A DNA stretch of 64,000 nt from Burkholderiales bacterium RIFCSPLOWO2_12_FULL_65_40 (GCA_001770955.1 MESL01000035.1:1-64000), one strand, 5' to 3'; numbered from the stretch's first letter, positions 1 through 8,026 are shown. Translations and numbers: made by a program. The notes: generated by a model not told the origin, from the sequence alone.

Positions 1-156
1 TCTGAGCAACAAAGCGGTCGCTTGAGACCCTGCTCGGCCAATGACCAGTTGCGCAACACGCGAACTTTCAGGCGTTAGGTTCGAGTGTCGGAGATAAGCC
101 TTGAACCGTCGCTCGCACTCGCTAGCCCCAGGACGGTTGTCGGTGACCTGCCCCCC
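1..156. other. Window edge, no gene recognised
   Basis: This stretch lies downstream of nrdG. A reading frame open from base 1 to a TAG at 76-78 on the plus strand encodes about 25 residues and could be the tail of a gene that begins outside the window, but nothing in it is recognisable. No terminator hairpin with a T-run is evident. Confidence 0.3.
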
Positions 157-831
157 TCACCCCCGCCGCACCACAAACCCCGCAAACCGCGCCCCCAGCC
201 GCTCCACCTGGTCAGCGGTTAGCGCCCAGGTGGCCGCGCCCGGCGCGCGGCATTCCTGCAGCGCCCAGTGGGCCACACCCGCATTGGCCAGGGTGTCGGC
301 CAGGGCGAACAGGTCGTCCACACTGAACAGGCCAGCGTGCCAGGTGGTGCGGCATTCATACGCCACGCCGCTGGCGAGCAGGTGGCGCAACGATGCAAAG
401 GCTTTGGCGCCGCTGCCGGGGGTGCGGGTGATGGCGTCGTAGGCGTGCAGCGGGCCTTTGACGTCCAGGCCCACCCAGTTGAGCAGGGGCAGCAGCGCTT
501 GCAGGCGCTCGGGGTACATGCCGCCGGTGTGCAGCGCGGTTTGAAAGCCCAGGGCGCGCACTTGCGCCAGCGCGGCGGGCAAGGCGGCTTGCAGCGTGGG
601 TTCGCCGCCCGAGAAGACGACGCCGTCGAGCAGGCCTTGGCGACTTTGCAAGAAGGCCAGCACCTCGGGCCATGGCACGGTGGCGGGGGTGGTGGCGTCC
701 AGCAGTTCGGGGTTGTGGCAGTAGCCGCAGCGCCAGGGGCAGCCCTGGCCATAGAGCACGGCGGCCAGGCGGCCGGGGAAGTCGATGGTGGTGAGCGGCG
801 TGATGCCGCCGATGCGCAGGGGGTTGTTCAC
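157..831 (-). CDS. nrdG: Anaerobic ribonucleoside-triphosphate reductase activating protein (radical SAM)
   Basis: NrdG uses a [4Fe-4S] cluster and S-adenosylmethionine to install the glycyl radical on class III ribonucleotide reductase in the cytoplasm. The 224-residue protein carries the radical-SAM cysteine motif CPWRCGYC (Cys31, Cys35, Cys38) and the SAM-binding SGGEP at 74-78. The length is longer than enteric NrdG (about 154) but usual for the NrdG of this non-enteric class. The start is GTG at 831, which overlaps the TGA of the upstream 59-codon glycyl-radical ORF in a GTGA arrangement, so the two are probably translationally coupled. It is the last gene of the nrdD operon and should share its NrdR/FNR-type control. 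Confidence 0.93.
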   Translation of the reverse strand: MNNPLRIGGITPLTTIDFPGRLAAVLYGQGCPWRCGYCHNPELLDATTPATVPWPEVLAFLQSRQGLLDGVVFSGGEPTLQAALPAALAQVRALGFQTALHTGGMYPERLQALLPLLNWVGLDVKGPLHAYDAITRTPGSGAKAFASLRHLLASGVAYECRTTWHAGLFSVDDLFALADTLANAGVAHWALQECRAPGAATWALTADQVERLGARFAGFVVRRG

Positions 832-1007
832 TTCTCGGCAAAGAACTGGCGCTCGTTGTGTTCACCCTGCTTGCCGATGTTGAAGCTGGCCACGGGGCGG
901 TGGTAGCCCATGACGCGGGTCCAGACCTCGCAGGGCTGGCGCTCGGCGTCGGTGAGCTGCACGTCGGCGGCGGCCAGGGCGGTGTGTTCTGTGGTGGTGT
1001 GGTGCAT
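828..1007 (-). CDS. Separate 59-aa glycyl-radical domain of class III ribonucleotide reductase
   Basis: A 59-residue cytoplasmic polypeptide lying between nrdD and nrdG. It starts at ATG 1007 behind a strong AAGGAG ribosome site. Its middle reads CEVWTRVMGYHRP (from Cys26) and is followed by FNIGKQGEHNERQFF. This is how the extreme C-terminus of class III NrdD enzymes looks: the RVxGY glycine (Gly34 here) carries the stable radical and the GKQ-E segment closes the protein. The neighbouring 672-residue NrdD ends right after its zinc-binding cysteines and has no such segment, so this gene probably supplies the radical glycine in trans, much as YfiD/GrcA does for pyruvate formate-lyase. Its stop overlaps the nrdG start. 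The trans-acting role is inference; the sequence match is direct. Confidence 0.82.
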   Translation of the reverse strand: MHHTTTEHTALAAADVQLTDAERQPCEVWTRVMGYHRPVASFNIGKQGEHNERQFFAEK

Positions 1008-1032
1008 GGCGATCTCCTTGGGGGCGGTTGAA

Positions 1033-1104
1033 AATACTATTGATCTAATAGCTACCCGCGCTTACCCAGTAAGCGAAAGGTGCATTTTTTGCTTGTAGTT
1101 TTTA
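1033..1104 (+). repeat. R1 dispersed repeat, copy between nrdD and the glycyl-radical ORF
   Basis: About 70 bp containing a first hairpin of the form CTATTgatctAATAG, a second GCGCTTacccagtAAGCG, and a T-rich end. It shares this plan with eleven other copies in the window. It fills the gap between the nrdD stop and the next ribosome site. Confidence 0.75.
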
Positions 1105-1109
1105 GGCCA

Positions 1110-3128
1110 TCAGGCAGCCAGGCGCTCGCGCTTGGCCTGTAGACGTTCGGCGTCGCATTTAGGGCAGAACGGGTGCTCGCCCGCCAGGTAGCCGTGCGTG
1201 GGGCAGATCGAGAAGGTGGGCGTGACCGTGATGTAGGGCAGGCGGAAGTTGGTCAGCGCGCGCTTGACCAGTTCGCCGCAGGCCGCGCCGCTGGAGAGCC
1301 GCTCGCCCATGTAGAGGTGCAGCACCGTGCCGCCGGTGTACTTGGACTGCAGCTCCTCCTGGCGCTCCAGCGCCTCGAACGGGTCATCGGTAAAGCCCAC
1401 GGGCAGTTGCGAGGAGTTGGTGTAGTAGGGCTGGCTGGCGGTGCCCGCCTGCACGATGGCGCTCCAGCGCTTCTTGTCTTCCTTGGCGAAGCGGTAGGTG
1501 GTGCCCTCGGCGGGCGTGGCTTCCAGGTTGTAGAGGTGGCCGGTTTCTTCCTGAAAATCGACGATGCGGGCGCGCACATGGTCGAGCAGGCGCACGGCGA
1601 GCTGGTGGCCGCGCTCGCTGGTGATGTCGTGCGCGTCGCCGGTGAAGTTGCGCACCATCTCGTTGATGCCGTTCACGCCCAGCGTGCTGAAGTGGTTGCG
1701 CAGCGTGCCCAGGTAGCGCTTGCTATAAGGGAACAGGCCCTGGTCCATGAGGCGCTGGATGAGCTTGCGCTTGGTCTCCAGGCTCTGCTTGCCCAGCTCC
1801 AGCAGGCGGTCGAGCGCGGCCAGCAACGCGGGCTCGTCACCCGCGTGCAAAAAGCCCAGGCGCGCGCAGTTCACCGTCACCACGCCGATGCTGCCGGTCT
1901 GCTCGGCACTGCCGAACAGACCGTTGCCGCGCTTCAAAAGCTCGCGCAAATCGAGCTGCAGGCGGCAGCACATGGAGCGCACCATGTTCGGCTCCAGCTC
2001 GGAGTTGATGAAGTTCTGGAAGTACGGCAGGCCGTACTTGGCGGTCATTTCAAACAGCAACTGCGCGTTGTCGCTCTCCCACGGGAAGTCCTTGGTGATG
2101 TTGTAGGTAGGAATGGGGAAGGTGAACACGCGGCCCTTGGCGTCGCCCGCAGTCATGACGTCGATGTAGGCGCGGTTGATCAGGTCCATCTCGGCCTGCA
2201 GCTCGCCATAGGCAAACGGCATTTCGACGCCACCGATCACCGGCACCTGCTCGCGCAGGTCCTCAGGGCAGGTCCAGTCGAAGGTGAGGTTGGTGAACGG
2301 TGTCTGGGTGCCCCAGCGCGAAGGCACATTGAGGTTGTAGACCAGCTCCTGGATGCACTGGCGGACCTGGGCGTAGTCCATGCCGTCCTTGCGCACGAAG
2401 GGCGCCATGTAGGTGTCGAAGGACGAGAACGCCTGCGCGCCCGCCCATTCGTTCTGCAGCGTGCCGAGGAAGTTGACGATCTGCCCCACGGCCGAACTCA
2501 TGTGCCTGGGCGGCCCCGCCTCCACCTTGCCCGGCACGCCGTTCAGGCCCTCGTGCAAGAGCGTGCGCAGCGACCAGCCGGCGCAGTAGCCGCTGAGCAT
2601 GTCGAGGTCGTGGATGTGGATGTCGCCCTCGCGGTGCGCCGCGCCGATCTCGGGCGTGTAGACATGCGAGAGCCAGTAGTTGGCCGTGACCTTGCCCGCC
2701 ACGTTCAGGATCAGCCCGCCGAGCGAGTAGCCCTGGTTGGCGTTGGCGTTCACGCGCCAGTCGGCGCGCGTGAGGTATTCGTTGATCGAGCTTTCCACGT
2801 TCACCAGCGTCTGGTGGTCGGCGCGCAAGGTGGCGTGGCGGTCGCGGTAGGCGATGTAGGCGCGTGCGGTCTGCAGGTGGTTGGCGGCGATCAGCGTGTG
2901 CTCCACCACGTCCTGGATCTGCTCGATGCCCGGCGCCTCGCCGTGGAAGCGGTGGATCAGCACCTTGCCCACCTGGGCGGCCAGCAGCGCCGCCTCGTCC
3001 GCGCCGAACTCCCCGGTGGCCGCGCCCGCGCGCTCGATGGCCGAGCGGATCTTGCGCGCATCAAAGGCGGCGCGCTCTCCGCTGCGCTTGAGCACCTCGC
3101 GGGGCAAGGCGGTGACTGTGGCATCCAT
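1110..3128 (-). CDS. nrdD: Anaerobic ribonucleoside-triphosphate reductase, large part without glycyl-radical tail
   Basis: Class III ribonucleotide reductase makes deoxyribonucleotides without oxygen. The 672-residue protein has an N-terminal ATP-cone (about residues 8-100, starting LKRSGERAAFDARKI), the ten-stranded barrel with the conserved SMCCRLQLD region, and a C-terminal zinc site with Cys642, His645, Cys655 and Cys658. It stops 14 residues after the last cysteine. Complete family members continue for about 40-50 more residues to the RVxGY radical glycine. That segment is instead encoded by the small gene at 828-1007. ATG at 3128 follows AAGGAAG. Upstream lie two NrdR boxes and one FNR-like box. 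Confidence 0.93.
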   Translation of the reverse strand: MDATVTALPREVLKRSGERAAFDARKIRSAIERAGAATGEFGADEAALLAAQVGKVLIHRFHGEAPGIEQIQDVVEHTLIAANHLQTARAYIAYRDRHATLRADHQTLVNVESSINEYLTRADWRVNANANQGYSLGGLILNVAGKVTANYWLSHVYTPEIGAAHREGDIHIHDLDMLSGYCAGWSLRTLLHEGLNGVPGKVEAGPPRHMSSAVGQIVNFLGTLQNEWAGAQAFSSFDTYMAPFVRKDGMDYAQVRQCIQELVYNLNVPSRWGTQTPFTNLTFDWTCPEDLREQVPVIGGVEMPFAYGELQAEMDLINRAYIDVMTAGDAKGRVFTFPIPTYNITKDFPWESDNAQLLFEMTAKYGLPYFQNFINSELEPNMVRSMCCRLQLDLRELLKRGNGLFGSAEQTGSIGVVTVNCARLGFLHAGDEPALLAALDRLLELGKQSLETKRKLIQRLMDQGLFPYSKRYLGTLRNHFSTLGVNGINEMVRNFTGDAHDITSERGHQLAVRLLDHVRARIVDFQEETGHLYNLEATPAEGTTYRFAKEDKKRWSAIVQAGTASQPYYTNSSQLPVGFTDDPFEALERQEELQSKYTGGTVLHLYMGERLSSGAACGELVKRALTNFRLPYITVTPTFSICPTHGYLAGEHPFCPKCDAERLQAKRERLAA

Positions 3129-3156
3129 GGGCTGCTTCCTTGTTCAGATGAAGTAA

Positions 3157-3172
3157 ACACTACATATAGCGT
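3157..3172 (-). promoter_or_regulatory. NrdR box 1 upstream of nrdD
   Basis: ACACTACATATAGCGT differs at two positions from the published 16-bp NrdR consensus (acaCwAtATaTwGtgt). It lies 28 bp upstream of the nrdD start. NrdR represses ribonucleotide reductase genes when dATP is abundant. Confidence 0.75.
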
Positions 3173-3188
3173 TTATTGTTCAATCAAA

Positions 3189-3204
3189 ACACTATAGGTA
3201 GTTT
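3189..3204 (-). promoter_or_regulatory. NrdR box 2 upstream of nrdD
   Basis: ACACTATAGGTAGTTT is a weaker NrdR box starting exactly 32 bp from box 1, about three helical turns. Paired boxes at this phase are typical for NrdR-controlled operons. Confidence 0.68.
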
Positions 3205-3216
3205 GATAGAGAACAA
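3203..3216 (-). promoter_or_regulatory. FNR/Anr-like box upstream of nrdD
   Basis: TTGATagagAACAA matches the FNR half-sites TTGAT-N4-ATCAA with one mismatch and overlaps the edge of NrdR box 2. A class II position (-41.5) would place transcription start near 3168, inside NrdR box 1, with AACAAT at 3180-3175 as a possible -10. Oxygen control of nrdD through FNR is established in other bacteria; here it is inferred. Confidence 0.6.
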
Positions 3217-3367
3217 GAAACCGGCCACACCGGCACGCGGCAGGCGTCTGGCCGATGCACGCCTGCGCAGGGGCTCACGGCGGCGCCCACACCCGGCGTG
3301 GCAGCAAAAAAGCTGCGTCCACCCCCGATTTACGGTAGTGTTTTCGTTTGTGACTATTTGTGACCCC

Positions 3368-3547
3368 ATGCACTCCACCCTGGCCACTGCCGCCTCCACC
3401 GCGCCTCGCATGCACAGCGGCCTGTTTCGTTGGGCACGCCAGCCTGTGGCCTGGGTTCTGCTGTGGGCTGTCTGGTGTTTGCTGGCGCTGGGGTATTTCG
3501 CCTACCGCAACGCGCTCGATGGCCTGATCTGCCGGGCCGTACCGTGA
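3368..3547 (+). CDS. Short membrane ORF overlapping the diguanylate cyclase gene
   Basis: A 59-codon frame starting at ATG 3368, with a single hydrophobic segment around residues 27-45 (VAWVLLWAVWCLLALGYF). Its TGA (3545-3547) overlaps the GTG proposed as the start of the next gene (3544-3546). It may be a genuine small protein coupled to the cyclase. It may equally be the detached first transmembrane helix of that cyclase, split off by an indel between about 3520 and 3547. No family was recognised and no strong ribosome site is visible. Confidence 0.38.
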   Translation: MHSTLATAASTAPRMHSGLFRWARQPVAWVLLWAVWCLLALGYFAYRNALDGLICRAVP

Positions 3548-5127
3548 TCGGCCGCCTGCTGGCCGCCGAGGCCGTTCACGACGGCCTGCTCAGGCCCTAC
3601 CGTGTCCGTGCCGACCGGATCATGGTCGGCATGAACCTGTTTCTGCTGCTGGTGTGTGCCGCGCTGGCGCCCATGCGCTCCACCTACGGGGCCGTGGTGG
3701 CGGTGGGCCTGCCCACGGTGGCGCTGGCCTGGGTGCTCGCCCGCACCCGGCCCGGCCAGCTGCTCACGCGCCTGTTCATGGGCTGTGCGTTCATGGTGTT
3801 CACCGGGCTGATCATTCACCAGTCGGGCGGCGAGATCGAAGGGCACTTTGCGGCCTTCGGGCTCATTGCCGTGCTGCTGTACTACCGCGACTGGCGCACC
3901 ATCATTGCGGCCACGGTTTTCATCTACCTGCACCACCTGGTGCTGGGCTATGCCCAGACGCTGGGCGTGCCGGTCTACGTGTTCTACGACGACCAGTTCT
4001 GGTTCCGCTTCGCGGTGCACGTGGCGTACTTTCTGCCTTTCATCGCCACGATGGCCTACCTCTCGGTGTGGCTGCGGCGCGAGGGCTACGAGGCCATGCA
4101 CGTGATCGCGCTGGCACAGCACATCGTGCAGGGCAACCTGGTGGAAGAAGCGGCCCCCTCCGAACGCACGGCGGGCCCGGAAATGCCGCTCGTGGCCGCA
4201 GTGCGGCTGATGAAAACCCGCCTGCTCGACCTGCTGCGCGTCATGCCGGTGGCAGCCGCCGTGGTGCGCATCGACACGGGCACCATCGTCAGCGTCAACG
4301 AGGCCTGGGAGCGCAGCATCGGCCCCCTGGACGCGCGCCACGAAAGCATCGACACATCGCCGATCTGGGCAGACCCCGACACCTGGACCACCCTGATGGC
4401 CCGGATTCGGGTGGCCTCGGAAAAGCTCATCAACAAGACCGAGGTCATGCTGCGCAAGAACGATGGCACGCCCATCCTGTGCGAGCTGTCGCTCGTGCTG
4501 CACGAGGACGTGACACCGGTCATGGCCATCCTCACCGTCGAGGACATCACCCTGCGCCGCAAGGCCGAGGAGACCATGCAGCGCCTGGCCTTCACGGATG
4601 CACTGACCGACCTGCCCAACCGCCCCAGCCTGCAGATCGCGCTGGATGCGGCCCTGCTTGCCTGGCAACAGCAGGGCACGCCCGGCGCCTTGATCGTGCT
4701 CGACCTCGACGGCTTCAAACCCGTCAACGACACCCATGGCCACGACGCGGGCGACGAGGTGCTGCGCGTGGTGGGCGCCCGGCTGCGGCAGGTCAACCGC
4801 AGCGCCGACCTGCCGGCGCGCCTGGGCGGCGACGAATTCTGTGTGGTGCTCCACGACTGCGCCACCCTGGATGACGCCGCCGCGATTGCCCAGCGCATCA
4901 TTGACGCACTGGCCCGCCCCATCCGGCTGGCCGGCATCGACACCCAGGTGAGCGTGGGCGCCAGCGCTGGCGTGGCGCATCTCTCAGGCGGTGCGCAGAC
5001 CGTCGCGCACTGGCTCAAACAGGCCGACGAGGCACTCTACGCGGCCAAGCATGCAGGCCGCAACCGCGTGGCGGTGGCGCCGCCCACGCCTTCGCTTGCG
5101 GAACCAGCCCACGCCAGAAATTCCTAG
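3544..5127 (+). CDS. Membrane-bound PAS-GGDEF diguanylate cyclase
   Basis: Makes the second messenger cyclic-di-GMP from two GTP at the inner membrane. From the GTG at 3544 the protein is 527 residues: a block of about five hydrophobic helices (roughly 25-190), a PAS-like sensor segment (about 220-345) and a GGDEF domain. The catalytic motif RLGGDEF (GGDEF near residues 428-432) is intact. RSAD lies five residues before it and matches the RxxD inhibitory c-di-GMP site, so product inhibition is likely. The start is uncertain: upstream sequence in this frame is not protein-like, and a hydrophobic N-terminus sits in the overlapping frame at 3368-3547. The stop overlaps that of the convergent hemerythrin gene. 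Confidence 0.85.
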   Translation: MIGRLLAAEAVHDGLLRPYRVRADRIMVGMNLFLLLVCAALAPMRSTYGAVVAVGLPTVALAWVLARTRPGQLLTRLFMGCAFMVFTGLIIHQSGGEIEGHFAAFGLIAVLLYYRDWRTIIAATVFIYLHHLVLGYAQTLGVPVYVFYDDQFWFRFAVHVAYFLPFIATMAYLSVWLRREGYEAMHVIALAQHIVQGNLVEEAAPSERTAGPEMPLVAAVRLMKTRLLDLLRVMPVAAAVVRIDTGTIVSVNEAWERSIGPLDARHESIDTSPIWADPDTWTTLMARIRVASEKLINKTEVMLRKNDGTPILCELSLVLHEDVTPVMAILTVEDITLRRKAEETMQRLAFTDALTDLPNRPSLQIALDAALLAWQQQGTPGALIVLDLDGFKPVNDTHGHDAGDEVLRVVGARLRQVNRSADLPARLGGDEFCVVLHDCATLDDAAAIAQRIIDALARPIRLAGIDTQVSVGASAGVAHLSGGAQTVAHWLKQADEALYAAKHAGRNRVAVAPPTPSLAEPAHARNS

Positions 5128-5534
5128 AGCGCCTCGATGCGCGGGTAGAACTCGCGGTTCTCTCGCTGCATGCGCTCGTGCACCATGCGCAAGACCCGGT
5201 TGGCGTCGTCGCGGAAATCCCGCTCGGCCCGGCGCACGCTCTCGGGCCGGTTCCAGCGCCGCGAGAAGCCCTCGTAGGCCCGTGCGATGGAGCCCATCTC
5301 CTGCTGGTAGCGCTGGCCCATGCGCGCCAGATCGACGTCGGTGCCGCGCTGCAGCGCCGGGTACAGCGCCCGGTCTTCCACGGCCAGGTGCAGCTTGATG
5401 GTGGAACTCATGGCCACGATGAGCCGCGCGATCTCGGTGGCGTTGTTCGCCGCTCCGGCCTTGGCCAGGTTGCGCAAGGTGTCGATGCTTTCCAGGATGT
5501 CCACATGCTGGTGTTTGAATTTGTCGATGTTCAT
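5124..5534 (-). CDS. Hemerythrin-like (HHE) di-iron protein downstream of norB
   Basis: A 136-residue soluble four-helix protein with histidine/glutamate ligands arranged as in hemerythrin HHE domains: His10 in KHQH, His49 and Glu53 in LHLAVED, and a C-terminal HERMQRENREFYP helix. ATG 5534 is preceded by GAGGAG. It follows norB by 53 bp on the same strand, so it is probably cotranscribed from the NorR-dependent promoter. In Ralstonia a di-iron protein, NorA, is also encoded beside norB and binds nitric oxide. This gene probably has a comparable NO-buffering or iron-centre repair role, although it is shorter than NorA/YtfE proteins and need not be orthologous. Confidence 0.8.
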   Translation of the reverse strand: MNIDKFKHQHVDILESIDTLRNLAKAGAANNATEIARLIVAMSSTIKLHLAVEDRALYPALQRGTDVDLARMGQRYQQEMGSIARAYEGFSRRWNRPESVRRAERDFRDDANRVLRMVHERMQRENREFYPRIEAL

Positions 5535-5587
5535 GCCTGCTCCTCTTTGATGAAGCGGCACGGGGCATGCGCCCCATGCCTTGGGGG

Positions 5588-7888
5588 TTAGCGGCGTGCG
5601 CCCGCCAGTCGGGCGCCAGCGGGTGCGGCCGGGGCGCGCGTGCCGAACACGCCGATCACCACCTGCCAGGCCACCGCGAGCGCGCCGACGATGAAGACCA
5701 CGTCACCGATGGTGCGCACCCAGCGCAAGTTCTGGATGAAGGGTTGCTGCATGAAGGCTTCGCTGCGCGCGTACCACAGGCCTTCGCTCACGCTGGCGTG
5801 GAACTGGTACAGGGCGATGGGCAGCAAACTGGTGGCGATCATCAGCACCAGGCCGGCGTTGAGCCACCAGAAGCCCGTCTTCATCAGGCGCTCGTTGAAC
5901 ACGAGGTCGGGGCGGATGTAGCGCAGCACCAGCAGCGTGAAGCCCAGCGCCAGGAAGCCATACACCCCGAACAGCGCGGCGTGTGCGTGCATGGGCGTGG
6001 TGTTCAGGCCCTGCAGGTAGTACAGCGCGATGGGCGGGTTGATGAGGAAGCCGAAGACGCCCGCGCCCAGCATGTTCCAGAAGGCCACGGCGACGAAGAA
6101 GGTCAGGGGCCACTTCAGGTTGGCCATCCACGGCGCCTTGTGCTGCAGGCGCCAATGCTCCCAGGCCTCGTGGCCCAGCACCACCAGCGGCACCACTTCG
6201 AGCGCGCTGAAGGAGGCGCCCACGGCCATCACCGGCGTGGTGGTGCCCGAGAAATACAGGTGGTGGAAGGTGCCGGGGATGCCGCCCAGCATGAACAGCG
6301 AGGCCGAGGCCAGGCTGGCCGTGGTGGCCATGCGCGGCGACACCAGCCCCAGCGTGGAGAAGATGAAGGCCAGCGCCGTGGTGGCGAACACTTCAAAGAA
6401 GCCCTCGACCCACAGGTGCACCACCCACCAGCGCCAGTACTCCATCACCGACAGGTGCGTGCGCTCGCCGTAGAAGAAGCCCGCGCCATAGAACAGGCCG
6501 ATGGCCACCACCGAAGCGGTGAGCAGCGCCAGCAGGTTCTTGTCGCCACCGGGCGTGCGCAGGGCGGGCACCACGCCGCGCAGCATCAGCACCAACCAGA
6601 AGGCGATGCCGGCAAACTTGCCGATCTGCCACAGGCGGCCCAGGTCCACGTACTCATAGCCCTGGTGGCCGAGCCAGAAGTTCCACTCGGGCGGCATGAT
6701 CTGCGCGATGGCCAGGTAGTTGCCGGTGAACGAACCCACAACCACGACGAAGAGCGCCCAGAACAGCACATCGACGCCGAGCTTCTGGAACTTCGGGTCT
6801 TTGCCGCCGTTGATGAGCGGCGCCAGGAACAGGCCCGCAGCCAGGAAGCCGGTGGCGATCCAGAACAGCGCGCTCTGGATATGCCAGGTGCGCACCAGCG
6901 CGTAGGGGAACCACTGCGACACGTCGATGCCATAGAACTTCTGCCCCTCCACCGTGTAGTGCGCAGTGAAGCCCCCCAGCATGACCTGGAACGAGAACAG
7001 CGCCACGATGAGGAACAGGTATTTGCCCAGCGCGCGCTGCGAGGGCGTCAGCGCCACGCGCGAGAGCGGGTCGTGCTGCGGCGGCACGGGGTCTTGCTCG
7101 TCGTGCTTGCTCAGGAAGGCCCAGGCCCACACCAGAAAGCCCACGCCCGCAATCAACAGCACCACACTGACGACGGACCAGATCATGTTTTCTGCCGTGG
7201 GCTGGTTGCCGATCAGCGGCTCGTGCGGCCAGTTGTTGGTGTAGGTGGCGCCGGTGCCGCCGCCCACGTTGGCGGGGCGCTCGGTGGCGGCCGCCCAGGC
7301 GGTCCAGAAGAAGAAGCCCGCCATCTGCGCGCGCCGCTCGGCGCTGGGCAGGGTGTTCTCCTTCATGGCGTAGTGCTCGCGCGTTTTCTGGAATTCCGGC
7401 GCGTCGCTGAACAGCTGGCTGTAGTACGCGGCATTGCGCGCAATGGCCTGCTCGCGCAGCCGGGATACCGTCATGGTGCCGGTGGCGGCGTCGAAGGTGT
7501 TGGTGCGGTATTCCTTCTTCAGGCGCGCGCGCAGCACGGCCTGACCGTCGGCGTCGAGCTGGTCGAAAGGCTTGCCGTACGCCTGCTGCGCGGCCAGATC
7601 CAGCCAGGCGAGCAGTTCGCGGTGCAGCCAGTCGGCCGTCCAGTCGGGCGCCTGGTAGGCGCCGTGGCCCCAGATGGAACCCAGCTGCATGCCGCCCACC
7701 GACTGCCAGGCGGTCTGGCCGTCGAGGATGCTTTCCTCGGTGTAGAGCACGCGGCCGTCCTCGGTCTGCACGGTCTGCGGAATGGGCGGCGCGGTGCGGT
7801 ACACCTCGACGCCGTAGTACCCCAGCAGGCTGAAGCAGACGATCATCACGCCGATCAATGCGAACCAGAGCTTGCGGTAATTACCCAT
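5588..7888 (-). CDS. norB: Quinol-dependent nitric oxide reductase (qNOR)
   Basis: Single-subunit inner-membrane enzyme that reduces two NO to N2O with electrons from quinol. The 766-residue length fits qNOR, with a long N-terminal extension (helix at about 10-30, then a periplasmic domain) fused to the cytochrome-oxidase-like catalytic part of some 12 helices. Haem and FeB ligand motifs are visible: RTWHIQ, VVHLWVEGFFE, FHHLYFSG and MHAHAALFG. ATG 7888 has AGGAGG just upstream. It is divergent from norR, with a sigma-54 promoter and NorR sites between them, and is preceded by an overlapping 35-codon leader ORF. It probably serves denitrification or NO detoxification. Confidence 0.95.
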   Translation of the reverse strand: MGNYRKLWFALIGVMIVCFSLLGYYGVEVYRTAPPIPQTVQTEDGRVLYTEESILDGQTAWQSVGGMQLGSIWGHGAYQAPDWTADWLHRELLAWLDLAAQQAYGKPFDQLDADGQAVLRARLKKEYRTNTFDAATGTMTVSRLREQAIARNAAYYSQLFSDAPEFQKTREHYAMKENTLPSAERRAQMAGFFFWTAWAAATERPANVGGGTGATYTNNWPHEPLIGNQPTAENMIWSVVSVVLLIAGVGFLVWAWAFLSKHDEQDPVPPQHDPLSRVALTPSQRALGKYLFLIVALFSFQVMLGGFTAHYTVEGQKFYGIDVSQWFPYALVRTWHIQSALFWIATGFLAAGLFLAPLINGGKDPKFQKLGVDVLFWALFVVVVGSFTGNYLAIAQIMPPEWNFWLGHQGYEYVDLGRLWQIGKFAGIAFWLVLMLRGVVPALRTPGGDKNLLALLTASVVAIGLFYGAGFFYGERTHLSVMEYWRWWVVHLWVEGFFEVFATTALAFIFSTLGLVSPRMATTASLASASLFMLGGIPGTFHHLYFSGTTTPVMAVGASFSALEVVPLVVLGHEAWEHWRLQHKAPWMANLKWPLTFFVAVAFWNMLGAGVFGFLINPPIALYYLQGLNTTPMHAHAALFGVYGFLALGFTLLVLRYIRPDLVFNERLMKTGFWWLNAGLVLMIATSLLPIALYQFHASVSEGLWYARSEAFMQQPFIQNLRWVRTIGDVVFIVGALAVAWQVVIGVFGTRAPAAPAGARLAGARR

Positions 7889-7988
7889 GGCACACCTCCT
7901 GGCCGTGCGCGCGGCGCGCTCGGATCTGGGGGACGGGGGCGAACCAGCCTCTGTGGGGCCGGTGGGAAATCGCGGGGACGGTGTGCAT
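7881..7988 (-). CDS. Leader ORF (35 codons) overlapping the norB start
   Basis: ATG at 7988 lies a few bases after AGAGGAG. The frame runs 35 codons, is rich in His and Arg (begins MHTVPAISHRPHRG), and ends at TAA 7883-7881, inside codons 2-3 of norB. The norB ribosome site AGGAGG falls within its last codons. Ribosomes translating it would therefore end on the norB start, which suggests translational coupling or leader control. It begins about 27 bases after the transcription start predicted from the sigma-54 promoter. No family was recognised. It could be an accidental frame. Confidence 0.45.
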   Translation of the reverse strand: MHTVPAISHRPHRGWFAPVPQIRARRAHGQEVCHG

Positions 7989-8026
7989 GGAGCTCCTCTT
8001 GTAAAAATGAATTACATATGAACCTT

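Noticed and set aside
1008-1109. Recoding or readthrough of the nrdD stop to give a full-length enzyme
   Set aside because: A second in-frame stop (TAA) lies 15 codons after the first, and the small ORF has its own start and ribosome site.
3368-3547. Treating the short ORF as a certain part of the diguanylate cyclase
   Set aside because: No homologue alignment is available; the overlap could be natural coupling, so both options are given.
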